A stretch of 64,000 nucleotides of DNA. It comes from Pseudomonas fragi (GTDB taxonomy: Bacteria; Pseudomonadota; Gammaproteobacteria; Pseudomonadales; Pseudomonadaceae). Each line of letters begins with the position of its first letter. Within the stretch, counting starts at the first letter, position 1. Position numbers and translations under genes: made by a program. The notes below the pieces were generated by a model, which was given only the letters and a program-made list of their open reading frames with translations, did no database searches and was not told where the DNA came from. Shown here piece after piece: positions 1-9,305 of this stretch. The stretch covers positions 1 through 64,000 of the forward strand of contig NZ_LT629783.1 of assembly GCF_900105835.1 (NCBI RefSeq), in the 5' to 3' direction.

Positions 1-1578
1 GCGAATGGCGCGCAGGGCCAGACGGCCTTCGGTCAGGGTGCCGGTCTTGTCGAAAATCACTGTATCAATCTGGTTCAGGCCTTCGATCACATGGCCGCGG
101 GTCAGCAGCAAGCCCAGCTTGTGCAGGGTGCCGGTGGCAGCGGTGAGGGCGGTCGGGGTGGCGAGGGATAAGGCGCACGGGCAGGTGGCCACCAGCATCG
201 CCAGGACAATCCAGAAGGCCCGTGATGGATCAAGTTGCCACCACAGCAGGCCGATCCCGGCAGCGGCTATCAACGAAAACAGCAGGAACCATTGCGCGGC
301 CTTGTCGGCGATTTCCGCCAGGCGTGGTTTTTCGCTTTGCGCGCGATCGAGCAGGCGCACGATGGCGGACAGGCGTGTGTCCTGGCCCAGGGCCATGACC
401 TCGACGGTCAACGCGCCTTCCACATTCAGGGTGCCCGCAGTGACAGCATCGCCAGTCCGGCGCGGCTGCGGCAGGTACTCGCCGGTCAGCAGGGACTCGT
501 CGATGCTGGACTGGCCATCGAGGATCTTGCCGTCGGCCGGCAGGATTGCACCGGGGTGAACCAGTACGCGGTCGCCGACCTTCAGTTCGGTCAGCAGGAT
601 ACGCTCGCTCTGGCCATCAGCGCTCAGGCGCAGGCACGAGGCGGGTAGCAGGTTGACCAGTTGCGCAGTGGCGGCGGCAGTGCGCTCCCGGGCGCGGCGC
701 TCCAGATAGCGCCCGGCCAGCAAGAACAGGGCAAACATGCCCACGGCATCGAAATACAGTTCGCCAACACCGGTGATGGCGGTCCAGATCCCGGCGATAT
801 AGGCCCCGCCGATGGCCAGGGACACCGACACATCCATGGTCAGGTGGCGGGTGCGCAGGTCGCGCATGGCGCCTTTGAAAAACGGTGCGCAACTGTAAAA
901 CACGATAGGCGTTGTCAGAAACAACGCCACCCAGCGCAGGATGGTATGCATCTCGGGGCTGAGGTCGATATTGAATTCGGGCCAGGTGGCCATGGTTGCC
1001 ATCATTGCCTGAAACCACAGCAGCCCGGCTACGCCGAGCTGGCGCAAGGCCAGGCGGTTTTCGCTGGCCAGTTGTTCGGTGGCTCGGTCAGCCTGGTAGG
1101 GGTGCGCGGCATAGCCGATATGGCGCAGTTCGCTGAGCACTTCACTCAATGGCAACTGGCTGTCATCCCAGCGCACCTGCAGACGGTGGTTGGACAGGTT
1201 GAGCCGGGCTTCGCTGACCGCAGGCAGATGGCGCAGGTGCTTTTCGATCAGCCAGCCACAGGCTGCGCAGCTGATGCCTTCGATCAGCAGGGTGGTTTCG
1301 GCTTGCTCGCCCTCATGTCTGACAAAGGGCTTTTGCACGTCGGGGCGGTCATACAACGCCAACTCTTCGACCAGTTGCACAGGCAACGCTTCGGGGTTGG
1401 CGGAGGCTTCACTGCGGTGCTGGTAGTAGCTTTCCAGGCCGCCGGCGACGATGGCTTCGGCCACGGCCTGGCAGCCCGGGCAGCAGAACTCGCGCACTTC
1501 GCCCAGGACAACGGCGGTAAACCGGCTGCCGGGCGGGACGGGCAGGGCGCAGTGATAGCAGGGAACGGGAGTGGTCAT
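1..1578 (-). CDS. ccoI: Cation-transporting P-type ATPase CcoI/FixI (partial, C-terminus beyond left edge)
   Basis: Copper-exporting P1B ATPase of the inner membrane that supplies copper for cbb3 oxidase assembly. The first 526 residues are present. They start with MTTPVPCYHCALP and a cysteine-rich N-terminal metal-binding region (CYHC, then FCCPGC). A heavy-metal-associated domain and membrane helices follow, with the ion-path motif ATCPCALSLATPT (coded near 164-200). The phosphorylation motif DKTGTLTEG is coded near 25-60. The frame is open to base 1, so the ATP-binding domain lies outside the window. The start is the ATG at 1578. It lies downstream of fixH across a REP palindrome and belongs to a ccoG-fixH-ccoI(-ccoS) maturation operon. 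Confidence is high from motifs and neighbours. Confidence 0.95.
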   Translation of the reverse strand, partial: MTTPVPCYHCALPVPPGSRFTAVVLGEVREFCCPGCQAVAEAIVAGGLESYYQHRSEASANPEALPVQLVEELALYDRPDVQKPFVRHEGEQAETTLLIEGISCAACGWLIEKHLRHLPAVSEARLNLSNHRLQVRWDDSQLPLSEVLSELRHIGYAAHPYQADRATEQLASENRLALRQLGVAGLLWFQAMMATMATWPEFNIDLSPEMHTILRWVALFLTTPIVFYSCAPFFKGAMRDLRTRHLTMDVSVSLAIGGAYIAGIWTAITGVGELYFDAVGMFALFLLAGRYLERRARERTAAATAQLVNLLPASCLRLSADGQSERILLTELKVGDRVLVHPGAILPADGKILDGQSSIDESLLTGEYLPQPRRTGDAVTAGTLNVEGALTVEVMALGQDTRLSAIVRLLDRAQSEKPRLAEIADKAAQWFLLFSLIAAAGIGLLWWQLDPSRAFWIVLAMLVATCPCALSLATPTALTAATGTLHKLGLLLTRGHVIEGLNQIDTVIFDKTGTLTEGRLALRAIR

Positions 1579-1617
1579 GGCGCTCTATCGCGATATGGTG
1601 TCGCCGGAAAATACCTC

Positions 1618-1680
1618 ATCGCGGGCAAGCCCGCTCCCACAGGGTTCGCGCATCCCTGTGGGAGCGGGCTTGCCCGCGAT
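1618..1680. repeat. REP doublet: perfect 27-bp inverted repeat between fixH and ccoI
   Basis: Arms 1618-1644 and 1654-1680 are exact reverse complements, separated by a 9-base loop. They carry the Pseudomonas REP core GTGGGAGCGGGCTTGCCCGC. The hairpin would form in the fixH-ccoI mRNA and could stabilise the upstream part or dampen downstream expression. Confidence 0.95.
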
Positions 1681-1684
1681 GGGG

Positions 1685-2227
1685 TTATTTCGACGTGTGG
1701 TCTTCAGCGCCCTGGATAGGCTCGTCGCCCAGCAGCAGGTCCTTGTCGTGGCCGACCAGCTCTTCTTCAAACAGGCGCCAGGTCTTGCCGTCTTCGACAC
1801 CCAGCAGCTCGACAAAACGGCGGCCTTCGATCTTGTCATCCAGTTGGCCGATATAGCGCCCCGGTTCTGACGCGCTCTGGCTCAGGCTGATCTTGCGGTC
1901 TTTTTCCGGCTGGGTCGGAGAGATCAGGTTCAGCTCCAGCACCTGTGGCTTGCTGTTGCCTTCCAGCAGCAGCACGACTTCACCGGTCATTTCGTCCAGG
2001 CGCAGTTTGGCTTTGAGCTGTAGGGTCTGGCCCAGCAGTTCGCGGTCCAGTGCACGGTTGATGCCTTTGCCTGCCTCGTAGTAATTGTCGTTGACCAGGT
2101 TGTCCGGGTTGTTCACGGCAATGGTGACCATCGACAGGGTCAGGGTCACCGAGCAGGCCAGGATGGCAATGATAATCCAGGGCCAAATGTGCTTGTACCA
2201 GGGGCTGGAAGCGTTTGCTGCGGGCAT
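1685..2227 (-). CDS. ccoH: FixH family cbb3 oxidase assembly protein
   Basis: 180-residue membrane-anchored protein with one N-terminal transmembrane helix (about residues 10-35, WPWIIIAILACSVTLTLSMV) and a periplasmic FixH-type domain. The conserved segment NPDNLVNDNYYEAGKGIN follows the helix. FixH/CcoH proteins help assemble cbb3 cytochrome oxidase, probably with the CcoI copper pump. It starts 11 bases after the ccoG stop, so the two are surely co-transcribed. A purine-rich AAGAGA lies upstream of the ATG. Length and context match the family. Confidence 0.93.
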   Translation of the reverse strand: MPAANASSPWYKHIWPWIIIAILACSVTLTLSMVTIAVNNPDNLVNDNYYEAGKGINRALDRELLGQTLQLKAKLRLDEMTGEVVLLLEGNSKPQVLELNLISPTQPEKDRKISLSQSASEPGRYIGQLDDKIEGRRFVELLGVEDGKTWRLFEEELVGHDKDLLLGDEPIQGAEDHTSK

Positions 2228-2238
2228 GTCGAATTCTC

Positions 2239-3654
2239 TTATCTGATTTGTGGGCCGATGAATCGGCTCTTGGCTTTAACGTTGACGTCGTTGTTGTCAG
2301 CGTCCTTGAGGATAAAGAACACCTCGTTGGTGCTTGACGGCAGTTTCTCGGGAGCAATCGACAGCTCGACCGGCAGGCTGACGATATCGCCGGCTGCGAC
2401 CTTGATCTCGCGCTTGCCCTGCAGCTTGAGGTCCGGCAGGCCGGTGGCCTCCAGCACATACGTGTGGTCGTGCTGGTCCTTGTTCATGATCTTCAGGCTG
2501 TAGACGTTTTCGATCCGCCCTTCGGCGTTTTCGCGGTAAAGCACACGGTCCTTGCTGACATCGAAGCCCACCAGCGTACGGGTAAAGAACGCAGCGGCCA
2601 GCAGCCCCATCATGGTCAGCAAGACCAGTGCATAGCCAATCAGACGCGGGCGCAGCTTGTGGGTTTTCTGGCCTGAGAGGTTGTGCTCGGTGGTGTAGCT
2701 GATCAGGCCGCGGGGGTAGTTCATCTTGTCCATGATACTGTCGCAGGCATCGATGCAGGCGGCGCAGCCGATGCATTCGATCTGCAGGCCGTCGCGGATA
2801 TCAATGCCGGTGGGGCATACCTGCACGCACATGGTGCAGTCGATGCAGTCGCCCAGGCCCATAGCCTTGTAGTCGGCGTCCTTTTTGCGCGGGCCACGGA
2901 CTTCGCCGCGGCGCGGATCGTAGGAAACGATCAGGGTGTCCTTGTCGAACATCACGCTCTGGAAGCGCGCATACGGGCACATGTAGATGCACACCTGCTC
3001 GCGCAGCCAGCCGGCGTTGCCATAGGTGGCGAGGGTGAAGAAACCGACCCAGAAATACGCCCAGCCATCGGCCTGGCCGGTGAAGAAGTCGATCACCAAC
3101 TCGCGGATGGGCGAGAAGTAGCCGACAAAGGTCATGCCGGTGACAAAGCCGATCAACAGCCAGAGTGTGTGTTTGCTGAATTTGCGCACAAACTTGTTGG
3201 CACTCATCGGTGCCTTGTCCAGCTTGATGCGCTGGTTGCGGTCGCCTTCAGTGACCTTTTCGCACCACATGAACACCCAGGTCCACACGCTTTGCGGGCA
3301 GGTATAGCCACACCACACGCGCCCGGCATATACGGTAATAAAGAACAGGCCAAAGGCTGCGACGATCAGCAGCCCCGACAGCAGGATGAAATCCTGTGGC
3401 CAGAAGGTGGCACCAAAAATAAAGAATTTACGCTCGGGAAGGTTCCACCACACAGCCTGGTGGCCGCCCCAGTTGAGCCACACCGTACCGAAATACAGCA
3501 GGAACAATATCGCCCCGCCGCCGATACGCAGGTTGCGGAAAAGTCCGGTAAAGGCGCGGGTGTAGATCTTTTCCCGGGCCGCGTAGAGATCGGTACTTTC
3601 AGCGGGTTTCTTGGCAGGCGGAGTGACGTTGTGTACTGGAATCTGATTGCTCAT
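2239..3654 (-). CDS. ccoG: Cytochrome c oxidase accessory protein CcoG (FixG-type polyferredoxin)
   Basis: 471-residue inner-membrane iron-sulfur protein. Helices at about 40-60, 85-110, 155-180 and 195-215 include the motif VWCGYTCPQSVWTWVF. A soluble part follows with two ferredoxin cysteine clusters, CIDCTMCVQVCP and CIGCAACIDACD, then another helix (about 345-365) and a C-terminal Ig-like FixG_C domain. CcoG is linked to Cu(II) reduction for cbb3 assembly. It heads the maturation operon ccoG-fixH-ccoI. The upstream region holds an FNR/ANR-type box at 3818-3831, fitting oxygen control. In P. aeruginosa ccoG directly follows ccoP1; here a toxin-antitoxin pair intervenes. Confidence 0.96.
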   Translation of the reverse strand: MSNQIPVHNVTPPAKKPAESTDLYAAREKIYTRAFTGLFRNLRIGGGAILFLLYFGTVWLNWGGHQAVWWNLPERKFFIFGATFWPQDFILLSGLLIVAAFGLFFITVYAGRVWCGYTCPQSVWTWVFMWCEKVTEGDRNQRIKLDKAPMSANKFVRKFSKHTLWLLIGFVTGMTFVGYFSPIRELVIDFFTGQADGWAYFWVGFFTLATYGNAGWLREQVCIYMCPYARFQSVMFDKDTLIVSYDPRRGEVRGPRKKDADYKAMGLGDCIDCTMCVQVCPTGIDIRDGLQIECIGCAACIDACDSIMDKMNYPRGLISYTTEHNLSGQKTHKLRPRLIGYALVLLTMMGLLAAAFFTRTLVGFDVSKDRVLYRENAEGRIENVYSLKIMNKDQHDHTYVLEATGLPDLKLQGKREIKVAAGDIVSLPVELSIAPEKLPSSTNEVFFILKDADNNDVNVKAKSRFIGPQIR

Positions 3655-3817
3655 TAGTGCGTCCCACGGCAGTGGAAAATGCCTCGGTCAGTACGTGCCG
3701 ACCGCGGTCAGAAGGTGTTGCGATAGCGTAATGATACCCCTGTGACTCTAGCTCAAGGGTGCGACCTTTGGTCGCGTTCCGGAAAATGGCAAGTTGGTAT
3801 AGGAGTTGTAACAAGTC

Positions 3818-3831
3818 ATGACATGGATCAA
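3818..3831 (-). promoter_or_regulatory. FNR/ANR-type box upstream of ccoG
   Basis: On the minus strand the sequence is TTGATCCATGTCAT, matching the FNR/ANR consensus TTGAT-N4-ATCAA at 8 of 10 positions, with a perfect left half. It lies about 164-177 bases upstream of the ccoG ATG. ANR control of cbb3 maturation genes is known in pseudomonads; binding here is inferred. Confidence 0.65.
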
Positions 3832-3869
3832 TTGACTTACACTTGCAGGCAGGTTGCGTCCTGGCTGAG

Positions 3870-4280
3870 TCAAAGCTCCCAAGGGTTGAGCACAGGAGCG
3901 CCGCTAAAGGCAAAGTCCCGGGTATTGCGGGTAACCACGGTCATGTCATGCACCAGTGCAGTGGCCGCGATGAGGGCGTCGCACTCATTGCTGCGGTCAG
4001 GCACATGCAGGCGGGCGCAGCGCCTGGCAACGGCGCCATCGACTGACAGCACGCGCCCGGCAAAGGCAGCCATAACATGTACTTCAAGCCAGTTGCGCAA
4101 GGGGGCGGCCTGCCCTGGATCGCGGCGCTCCAGGCGCAAGATGCCAGTTTCGATTTCCAGCAGGGTAATGGCCGAGATATACAGTTTGTAAGCCGGGACG
4201 CTGCGGGCCCAGGCCACCACTGCAGGGTCGGCCTGGGTTTTGCGCAGTTCAGAAACAACGTTGGTATCGAGCAGGAACAT
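3870..4280 (-). CDS. VapC/FitB-type PIN-domain toxin
   Basis: 136-residue PIN-domain ribonuclease toxin. The acidic active-site residues typical of the fold are visible: FLLDTNVVSEL at the N-terminus (Asp6), LLEIETG (Glu near residue 41) and ECDALIAATA (Asp near residue 100). The final PIN strand is VVTRNTRDF. The ATG overlaps the stop of the upstream antitoxin gene by one base (TAATG), the usual translational coupling of such pairs. It resembles FitB/VapC toxins that cut tRNA or other RNA; the target cannot be read from sequence. The pair sits between ccoP1 and ccoG and is not part of the cbb3 machinery. Confidence 0.92.
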   Translation of the reverse strand: MFLLDTNVVSELRKTQADPAVVAWARSVPAYKLYISAITLLEIETGILRLERRDPGQAAPLRNWLEVHVMAAFAGRVLSVDGAVARRCARLHVPDRSNECDALIAATALVHDMTVVTRNTRDFAFSGAPVLNPWEL

Positions 4281-4531
4281 TAGAAATCCACTGGGCGCGG
4301 CGTGATGACTGCGCGTTCGGGTTCGAATTCAACCGGCGTTGTGTCGGGCATCACCAGCAGGTCGACAATGCTGGTGTCCAGGCCGGTTAGCCGTTGGTAC
4401 TCCTCCATGCATAGCAGTACATGGGCGGGGCGGCCACGGTCAGTGATGTAAACAGGGCCTTGTTGCGATGCTTTTTTGGCACCGCTTGTGTCCTGGTTGA
4501 ATTCGCGGCTGGAAATGGTGGTGATGGTCAT
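4280..4531 (-). CDS. Phd/YefM-family antitoxin
   Basis: 83-residue antitoxin. The N-terminus MTITTISSREFNQDTSGAKK is the standard Phd/YefM DNA-binding fold, followed by GPVYITDRGRPAHVLLCMEEYQRL. The acidic and proline-rich C-terminal tail would wrap the PIN toxin. The ATG at 4531 is chosen because GGGAGG lies seven bases upstream; longer upstream readings have no such site. It is transcribed ahead of and coupled to the toxin gene. A 16-base palindrome at 4557-4572 in its promoter is a likely autoregulatory operator. Confidence 0.93.
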   Translation of the reverse strand: MTITTISSREFNQDTSGAKKASQQGPVYITDRGRPAHVLLCMEEYQRLTGLDTSIVDLLVMPDTTPVEFEPERAVITPRPVDF

Positions 4532-4556
4532 GGGCTGATCCTCCCAAAAATACAAT

Positions 4557-4572
4557 GTAGAAACGTTACTAC
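4557..4572. promoter_or_regulatory. Palindromic operator candidate for the toxin-antitoxin operon
   Basis: GTAGAAACGTTACTAC is self-complementary at 7 of 8 base pairs and lies 26-41 bases upstream of the antitoxin ATG, overlapping the expected promoter. Phd/YefM antitoxins repress their own operons through such palindromes. Binding is inferred. Confidence 0.55.
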
Positions 4573-4613
4573 CTTGCGGGTGAGTACGGCAATAGCGGCT
4601 GCAGCCCTGAAAC

Positions 4614-4653
4614 AAAATGGCCCCGGCAACTTTCGTTGGCGGGGCCATTTTTT
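4614..4653 (-). terminator. Rho-independent terminator after ccoP1
   Basis: A GC-rich hairpin, ATGGCCCC...GGGGCCAT with an inner GCAAC/GTTGG arm and TTTC loop, is flanked by A and T runs, so it can act in both directions. It closes the ccoNOQP-1 transcript 20 bases after the ccoP stop and separates it from the toxin-antitoxin promoter. Confidence 0.85.
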
Positions 4654-4673
4654 GCAGCGTTCAAACTACCGCG

Positions 4674-5651
4674 TTACTCGTCTGCCTTGGCCTCATCGCC
4701 ATGGGACAGGCTGTAAACATAGGCGGCCAGCAAGTGAACCTTGTCGTTGCCTTGCAGGTCAGCCTGGGCAGGCATCTGGCCCTGACGGCCGTAACGGATG
4801 GTCTGCTGCAGTTGAGCAAAGCTCGAACCGTAGATAAACGCCCCGGGGTGAGTCAGGTTGGGCGCGCCCATCAGCGGGTTGCCCTTGCCTTCAGGCCCGT
4901 GGCAAACCGCACAGTTGGTCGCATAGATTTCCTTGCCTTTGGCAGGGTCGGCTTTCGCGCCTTCCGGCAGCTTGCGCCCGTCGAGGCTGGTCAGCACATA
5001 GGCGGCAACGTCGCTGACGCCTTGCTCGCCGATCACTTCCGACCAGCCCGGCATGACCGCGTGACGGCCGGCCATGATGGTGGTCTTGATGTCGGCCGGT
5101 GTACCGCCCCAGCGCCAGTCGGCGTCGGTCAGGTTAGGAAAGCCGTAAGCGCCCTTGGCGTCGGAACCGTGGCACACCGAGCAGTTGGAGGCGAACAGGC
5201 GGCCACCCATTTTCAGTGCTTGCGGGTCCTTGGCCACTTCTTCAATGGGCATGGCTGCGAATTTGGCGAAGATCGGCCCAAACTTGGCGTCCGACTTGGC
5301 CATTTCCTTTTCCCACTCATGCACCCCGGTCCAGCCGGTCTGGCCATTGGCAAACGGCGTCTGCTCTTTGGTGTCCAGGTACTGATAGCCTGGCAGCAGG
5401 CCTTTCCAGTTGCCCAGGCCCGGGTACAGCACGAGGTAGCCGAGGGCGAAAATCACGGTGCCCACAAACAGCATGAACCACCATTTCGGCATTGGGTTGT
5501 CGTACTCTTCGATGCCGTCGAACGCGTGGCCGACTTTCTCGTCGGTCTGCTCGCTGCGCTGGCCCTTGCGGGTGGCCAGCAACAGCCAGGTCAGGGCGAA
5601 GATGGTACCCAGAGTGAGGACTGTAACGTACAGACTCCAGAACGTAGTCAT
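4674..5651 (-). CDS. ccoP1: cbb3-type cytochrome c oxidase subunit III, copy 1
   Basis: 325-residue membrane-anchored dihaem cytochrome c that passes electrons to CcoO/CcoN. N-terminal helices occur near residues 5-25 and 60-80, the latter before the conserved [21 protein letters not shown] region. Two haem-binding CXXCH sites follow, CSVCH (about residue 157) and CAVCH (about 249), with Met ligands in MPGW and MPAQ. The ATG overlaps the ccoQ stop by four bases (ATGA). It is the last gene of the first ccoNOQP operon, followed by a terminator. It is closely similar to copy 2 but has an extra stretch near residues 90-110. Confidence 0.97.
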   Translation of the reverse strand: MTTFWSLYVTVLTLGTIFALTWLLLATRKGQRSEQTDEKVGHAFDGIEEYDNPMPKWWFMLFVGTVIFALGYLVLYPGLGNWKGLLPGYQYLDTKEQTPFANGQTGWTGVHEWEKEMAKSDAKFGPIFAKFAAMPIEEVAKDPQALKMGGRLFASNCSVCHGSDAKGAYGFPNLTDADWRWGGTPADIKTTIMAGRHAVMPGWSEVIGEQGVSDVAAYVLTSLDGRKLPEGAKADPAKGKEIYATNCAVCHGPEGKGNPLMGAPNLTHPGAFIYGSSFAQLQQTIRYGRQGQMPAQADLQGNDKVHLLAAYVYSLSHGDEAKADE

Positions 5652-5839
5652 TCTTTGTTACTCCTAGAAGCTTGCTCTTGCTCGACGTGCTTGATGGCTT
5701 CGGGATCATCCTTGAACGGCAACAGGGTCGCGTCGTCAAATTCTGACTTGCGTCGCGGGCTGAAGACCCACAATGCCAAACCGATAAAAGCCACCATCAC
5801 GACGACAGTGCCCAGGCCACGAATCATCCCGATATCCAT
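5648..5839 (-). CDS. ccoQ1: CcoQ/FixQ subunit, copy 1
   Basis: 63-residue single-helix protein: transmembrane segment at about residues 5-25 ([21 protein letters not shown]), then [17 protein letters not shown] and a charged tail. CcoQ stabilises the cbb3 complex. It lies between ccoO and ccoP with a four-base overlap into ccoP, the canonical order. It differs from copy 2 mainly at the extreme N-terminus. Confidence 0.95.
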   Translation of the reverse strand: MDIGMIRGLGTVVVMVAFIGLALWVFSPRRKSEFDDATLLPFKDDPEAIKHVEQEQASRSNKE

Positions 5840-5844
5840 TCAGA

Positions 5845-6456
5845 TCACCGTTTGCTTTTGATGATGGTGCCCAAGCCCTGGAGGTAAGCCACCAGTGCGT
5901 CCATTTCGGTTTTGCCCTTCACTGCATCCTTGGCGCCGGCGATGTCTTCGTCGGTGTAAGGGACGCCGAGCGTGCGCAAGACTTCCATTTTTTTCGCGGT
6001 GTCCTTGCCGTCCAGCTTGCGCTCAACGAGGAACGGGTACGCCGGCATGATCGACTCGGGCACGACGTTGCGCGGGTTGTACAAGTGCGCACGTTGCCAG
6101 TCATCGGAGTAACGCCCGCCAACACGGGCCAGGTCCGGGCCGGTGCGCTTGGAGCCCCACAGGAACGGGTGGTCCCATACGCTTTCACCGGCCACCGAGT
6201 AGTGACCATAACGTTCGGTTTCGGCGCGGAACGGACGAATCATCTGCGAGTGGCAACCCACACAGCCGTTGGCGATGTAGATATCGCGGCCTTCCAGCTC
6301 CAGCGCGCTGCGCGGCTTCATGCCCTCGACCGGGGTGTTGGTCACGTCCTGGAAGAACAGCGGAACGATTTGCGTCAGGCCGCCAATGCTCACGGCAATG
6401 ACCATGAAGAAGGCCATCAGGCCGATATTCTTCTCGATTGTTTCGTGCTTGATCAT
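5845..6456 (-). CDS. ccoO1: cbb3-type cytochrome c oxidase subunit II, copy 1
   Basis: 203-residue monohaem cytochrome c anchored by an N-terminal helix (residues 9-32). The haem site is [15 protein letters not shown] near residue 65. CcoO transfers electrons from CcoP to the catalytic subunit CcoN. The ATG overlaps the ccoN stop by one base (TGATG), showing coupling within the operon. Length matches the family. Confidence 0.97.
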   Translation of the reverse strand: MIKHETIEKNIGLMAFFMVIAVSIGGLTQIVPLFFQDVTNTPVEGMKPRSALELEGRDIYIANGCVGCHSQMIRPFRAETERYGHYSVAGESVWDHPFLWGSKRTGPDLARVGGRYSDDWQRAHLYNPRNVVPESIMPAYPFLVERKLDGKDTAKKMEVLRTLGVPYTDEDIAGAKDAVKGKTEMDALVAYLQGLGTIIKSKR

Positions 6457-7898
6457 CAGTGGGCTCCAACTACAGCGATCTTGCTCGCCGCTTCAGCTTC
6501 TACCGGGTTCGAGGCACGAACGGTACGGAACACGTTGTAGGCCATGAACAGCATGCCGCTGGCGAAAATGGCACCGCCAAGGGCGCGAACGATAAAGCCC
6601 GGGTGGCTGGCTTGCAGCGCTTCCACGAACGAGTAGGTCAGCGTGCCGTCGTCGTTGATCGCACGCCACATCAGGCCCTGGGTGATGCCGTTGACCCACA
6701 TCGACGCGATGTAAAGCACGGTACCGATAGTCGCCAGCCAGAAGTGCACGTTGATCAGGCCGGTGCTGTACATCTGCTTCTGGCCGTAGACTTTGGGGAT
6801 CATGTGGTACATGGCGCCGATCGAGATCATCGCCACCCAACCCAGAGCGCCGGCGTGTACGTGGCCGATGGTCCAGTCGGTGTAGTGCGACAGCGCGTTG
6901 ACGGTCTTGATGGCCATCATCGGGCCTTCGAAGGTCGACATGCCGTAGAAGGCCAGGGACACCACGAGGAAGCGCAGGATCGGGTCGGTGCGCAGCTTAT
7001 GCCAGGCGCCCGAGAGGGTCATCATGCCGTTGATCATGCCGCCCCAGCTTGGAGCCAGCAGGATGATCGACATCGCCATGCCCAAAGACTGGGCCCAGTC
7101 CGGCAGCGCGGTGTAGTGCAGGTGGTGAGGACCGGCCCAGATATACAGGGTGATCAGCGCCCAGAAGTGCACGATGGACAGGCGGTAGGAGTAGATCGGA
7201 CGCTCGGCCTGCTTGGGCACGAAGTAGTACATCATCCCCAAAAAGCCGGTAGTCAGGAAGAAACCTACGGCGTTGTGGCCATACCACCACTGGATCATGG
7301 CGTCAGTCGCACCGGCGTAAGCCGAGTAGGACTTGAAGAAGCTCACCGGCAGGGACGCGTGGTTGACGATATGCAGCATTGCCGTCACGACAATGAACGC
7401 ACCGTAGAACCAGTTACCCACATAAATGTGCTTGGTTTTGCGCTTGGTAATGGTGCCGAAGAACACAATGCCGTAGGTCACCCAGACAATCGCCAGCAAA
7501 ATAGCCAGTGGCCATTCCAGCTCGGCGTATTCCTTGGTCGTGGTGTAACCCAGTGGCAGGGTGATGATCGCGCCGACGATTACCGCCTGCCAACCCCAGA
7601 AGGTAAACGAGGCCAGCGAATCGGAGATCAGTCGTGTCTGGCAGGTTCGCTGCACGACGTAGTAAGAGGTGCCAAACAATGCACAGCCACCAAAGGCAAA
7701 GATCACAAGGTTGGTATGCAGGGGGCGCAGACGGCCGAAGGTCGTCCACTCGAGGCCAAGGTTCAATTCAGGCCACACAAGCTGTGACGCGATGAAAACC
7801 CCGAGCCCCATGCCAAGGATCCCCCAGACCACCGTCATGATGGCGAACTGGCGGACTACCTTATAGTTATAAGCAGTCGGGCTGATTGCTGTGCTCAT
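6456..7898 (-). CDS. ccoN1: cbb3-type cytochrome c oxidase subunit I (catalytic), copy 1
   Basis: 480-residue, twelve-helix haem-copper oxidase subunit that reduces O2 to water at very high affinity. It carries the haem and CuB histidine segments, including [40 protein letters not shown] and [15 protein letters not shown]. It heads the ccoN1-O1-Q1-P1 operon. Upstream, an FNR-like box (7983-7996) sits about 33 bases from a TTTATA -10 element. In P. aeruginosa the first cbb3 operon is expressed broadly and the second is induced at low oxygen through ANR. Confidence 0.98.
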   Translation of the reverse strand: MSTAISPTAYNYKVVRQFAIMTVVWGILGMGLGVFIASQLVWPELNLGLEWTTFGRLRPLHTNLVIFAFGGCALFGTSYYVVQRTCQTRLISDSLASFTFWGWQAVIVGAIITLPLGYTTTKEYAELEWPLAILLAIVWVTYGIVFFGTITKRKTKHIYVGNWFYGAFIVVTAMLHIVNHASLPVSFFKSYSAYAGATDAMIQWWYGHNAVGFFLTTGFLGMMYYFVPKQAERPIYSYRLSIVHFWALITLYIWAGPHHLHYTALPDWAQSLGMAMSIILLAPSWGGMINGMMTLSGAWHKLRTDPILRFLVVSLAFYGMSTFEGPMMAIKTVNALSHYTDWTIGHVHAGALGWVAMISIGAMYHMIPKVYGQKQMYSTGLINVHFWLATIGTVLYIASMWVNGITQGLMWRAINDDGTLTYSFVEALQASHPGFIVRALGGAIFASGMLFMAYNVFRTVRASNPVEAEAASKIAVVGAH

Positions 7899-7982
7899 TC
7901 TAAGGTTCCACGGTTTAGGTATTTTATTAGGATAAAAATCGGTCGCAAGTATGTATAAAGCGTAGGGCTATTGCAACGAACC

Positions 7983-7996
7983 ATGACCCCGGTCAA
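7983..7996 (-). promoter_or_regulatory. Imperfect FNR/ANR-type box upstream of ccoN1
   Basis: The minus strand reads TTGACCGGGGTCAT, against the consensus TTGAT-N4-ATCAA. It matches the core TGA/TCA of both halves. Its centre is 33 bases from the centre of a possible TTTATA -10 (7954-7959), close to the class II activator geometry of FNR proteins. It is weaker than the box upstream of ccoN2. Confidence 0.5.
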
Positions 7997-8327
7997 TGCT
8001 TTCCAAGGCTTGTTCTGCGGCCTTTCCATGCGGGAAGTAAGGTCAAAGTGACCTCGCCAAAAACGCCGCATGCAGGGCAAAAGTGAAGGGGTCGAGGCGG
8101 GCGGGTTGAGGTGGGGGCAAGGCGCGGCAAACATCGTAATGCACGATAGCCGGTGCAAACCCACCATTGTGGCCCGTAACGCTGCCCTTCAACTTACCGG
8201 TTAGTTTCACTTGACGTGGCGCTGCACAGATCCGGCTCACACAAGCGTTGAGCTTAGTCTTGAATGGCGGGAGAGCAATGGCGGGGCAGAAAGAGGTGCG
8301 ACACTTGGTCGCGCTTTGAGGCGGGAA

Positions 8328-8352
8328 CTGCCGCACCAAAATGATGCGGCAG
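8328..8352 (-). terminator. Hairpin after ccoP2, possible weak terminator
   Basis: CTGCCGCA (8328-8335) and TGCGGCAG (8345-8352) form an 8-bp stem 15-39 bases after the ccoP2 stop. There is no T run, so it may be a processing or weak termination signal rather than a classical terminator. Confidence 0.4.
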
Positions 8353-8366
8353 GAAATGTCCGGTAA

Positions 8367-9305
8367 TTATTCGGCAGTTTTTTCCTCTTGATTACCGTGT
8401 GACAAGCTGAACACATAAGCCGCCAGCAACTGCACCTTGTCGTTGCCCAGCAACTCGTTTTGCGCCGGCATATGGCCCTGGCGGCCGTGGCGAATGGTTT
8501 GCTGCAATTGCGCCAGGCTGGTGCCGTAGATAAAACCGGCCGGTTGGGTCAGGTCGGGCGCGCCCATCATCGGCATGCCTTTACCGTTTGCCCCGTGGCA
8601 GGCCACGCAGGTGGTATCAAACGCTTGCTTGCCGGCCGCCAGGTCGACAGCGGCGCCTTCAGGCAGCGGCAGGCCTGCCAGGTCGTGGCGCACATAGGCG
8701 GCGACGTTTTTCACCCCGTCCTCACCCAGTACTTCGCCCCAGGCCGGCATGGCCGCGATGCGCCCGCCCATGATGGTGGTCTTGATCGTGTCGGCATCGC
8801 CGCCCCAGCGCCAGGTGCTGTCGGCCAGGTTAGGGAAGCCGAACGCGCCCTTGGCATCCGAGCCGTGACACACCGAGCAGTTGGAGGCAAACAGGCGCCC
8901 GCCCATTTTCAGCGCTGCCGGATCTTGTGCCACTTGCTCAACGGGCATGGAGGCATATTTAGCGTAGATGGGTCCGAATTTGGCGTCCGCCTTGTCCATC
9001 TCCTTTTCCCACTCATGAACACCGGTCCAGCCGTTCTCATAACCGGGCAGCAGGCCCTTCCAGTTGCCCAGGCCCGGGTACAGGATCAGGTAACCCACCG
9101 AAAACACCAGGGTGCCCACGAACAGCATGAACCACCATTGTGGCAGCGGGTTGTCGTACTCCTCGATGCCGTCAAAGCTGTGGCCCATGGTTTCGACGGT
9201 ATCGCTTTTGGTTTCGCCCTTGCGCGTACTGACCAGCAGCCAGGTCAGGCCGATCAGCGTGCCGATAGTCAGCACGCATATGTACAGACTCCAGAAGGTG
9301 GTCAT
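8367..9305 (-). CDS. ccoP2: cbb3-type cytochrome c oxidase subunit III, copy 2
   Basis: 312-residue dihaem cytochrome c, same layout as copy 1: N-terminal helix, second helix in [21 protein letters not shown], then haem sites CSVCH and CVACH. A 13-residue segment near position 90 found in copy 1 is missing. The start overlaps the ccoQ2 stop by four bases. It is the last gene of the second operon. A hairpin without a T run follows the stop. Confidence 0.97.
   Translation of the reverse strand: MTTFWSLYICVLTIGTLIGLTWLLVSTRKGETKSDTVETMGHSFDGIEEYDNPLPQWWFMLFVGTLVFSVGYLILYPGLGNWKGLLPGYENGWTGVHEWEKEMDKADAKFGPIYAKYASMPVEQVAQDPAALKMGGRLFASNCSVCHGSDAKGAFGFPNLADSTWRWGGDADTIKTTIMGGRIAAMPAWGEVLGEDGVKNVAAYVRHDLAGLPLPEGAAVDLAAGKQAFDTTCVACHGANGKGMPMMGAPDLTQPAGFIYGTSLAQLQQTIRHGRQGHMPAQNELLGNDKVQLLAAYVFSLSHGNQEEKTAE

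Larger units (their letters stand above)
7899..8366. other. Intergenic region between the two cco operons
   Basis: This 468-base stretch carries the ccoN1 promoter at its left end and a hairpin after ccoP2 at its right end. Between about 8000 and 8327 no convincing gene, RNA or repeat was seen; short open frames there lack ribosome sites. Confidence 0.6.

Noticed and set aside
661..1719. Plus-strand frame opposite ccoI
   Set aside because: Antisense to a P-type ATPase with intact motifs; no ribosome site or domain.
3599..3913. Minus-strand frame of 104 codons between the toxin gene and ccoG
   Set aside because: It overlaps the ccoG promoter region and both flanking genes in another frame and has no ribosome site.
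8000..8327. Possible small genes between the two cco operons
   Set aside because: Short frames on both strands lack ribosome sites and recognisable sequence.
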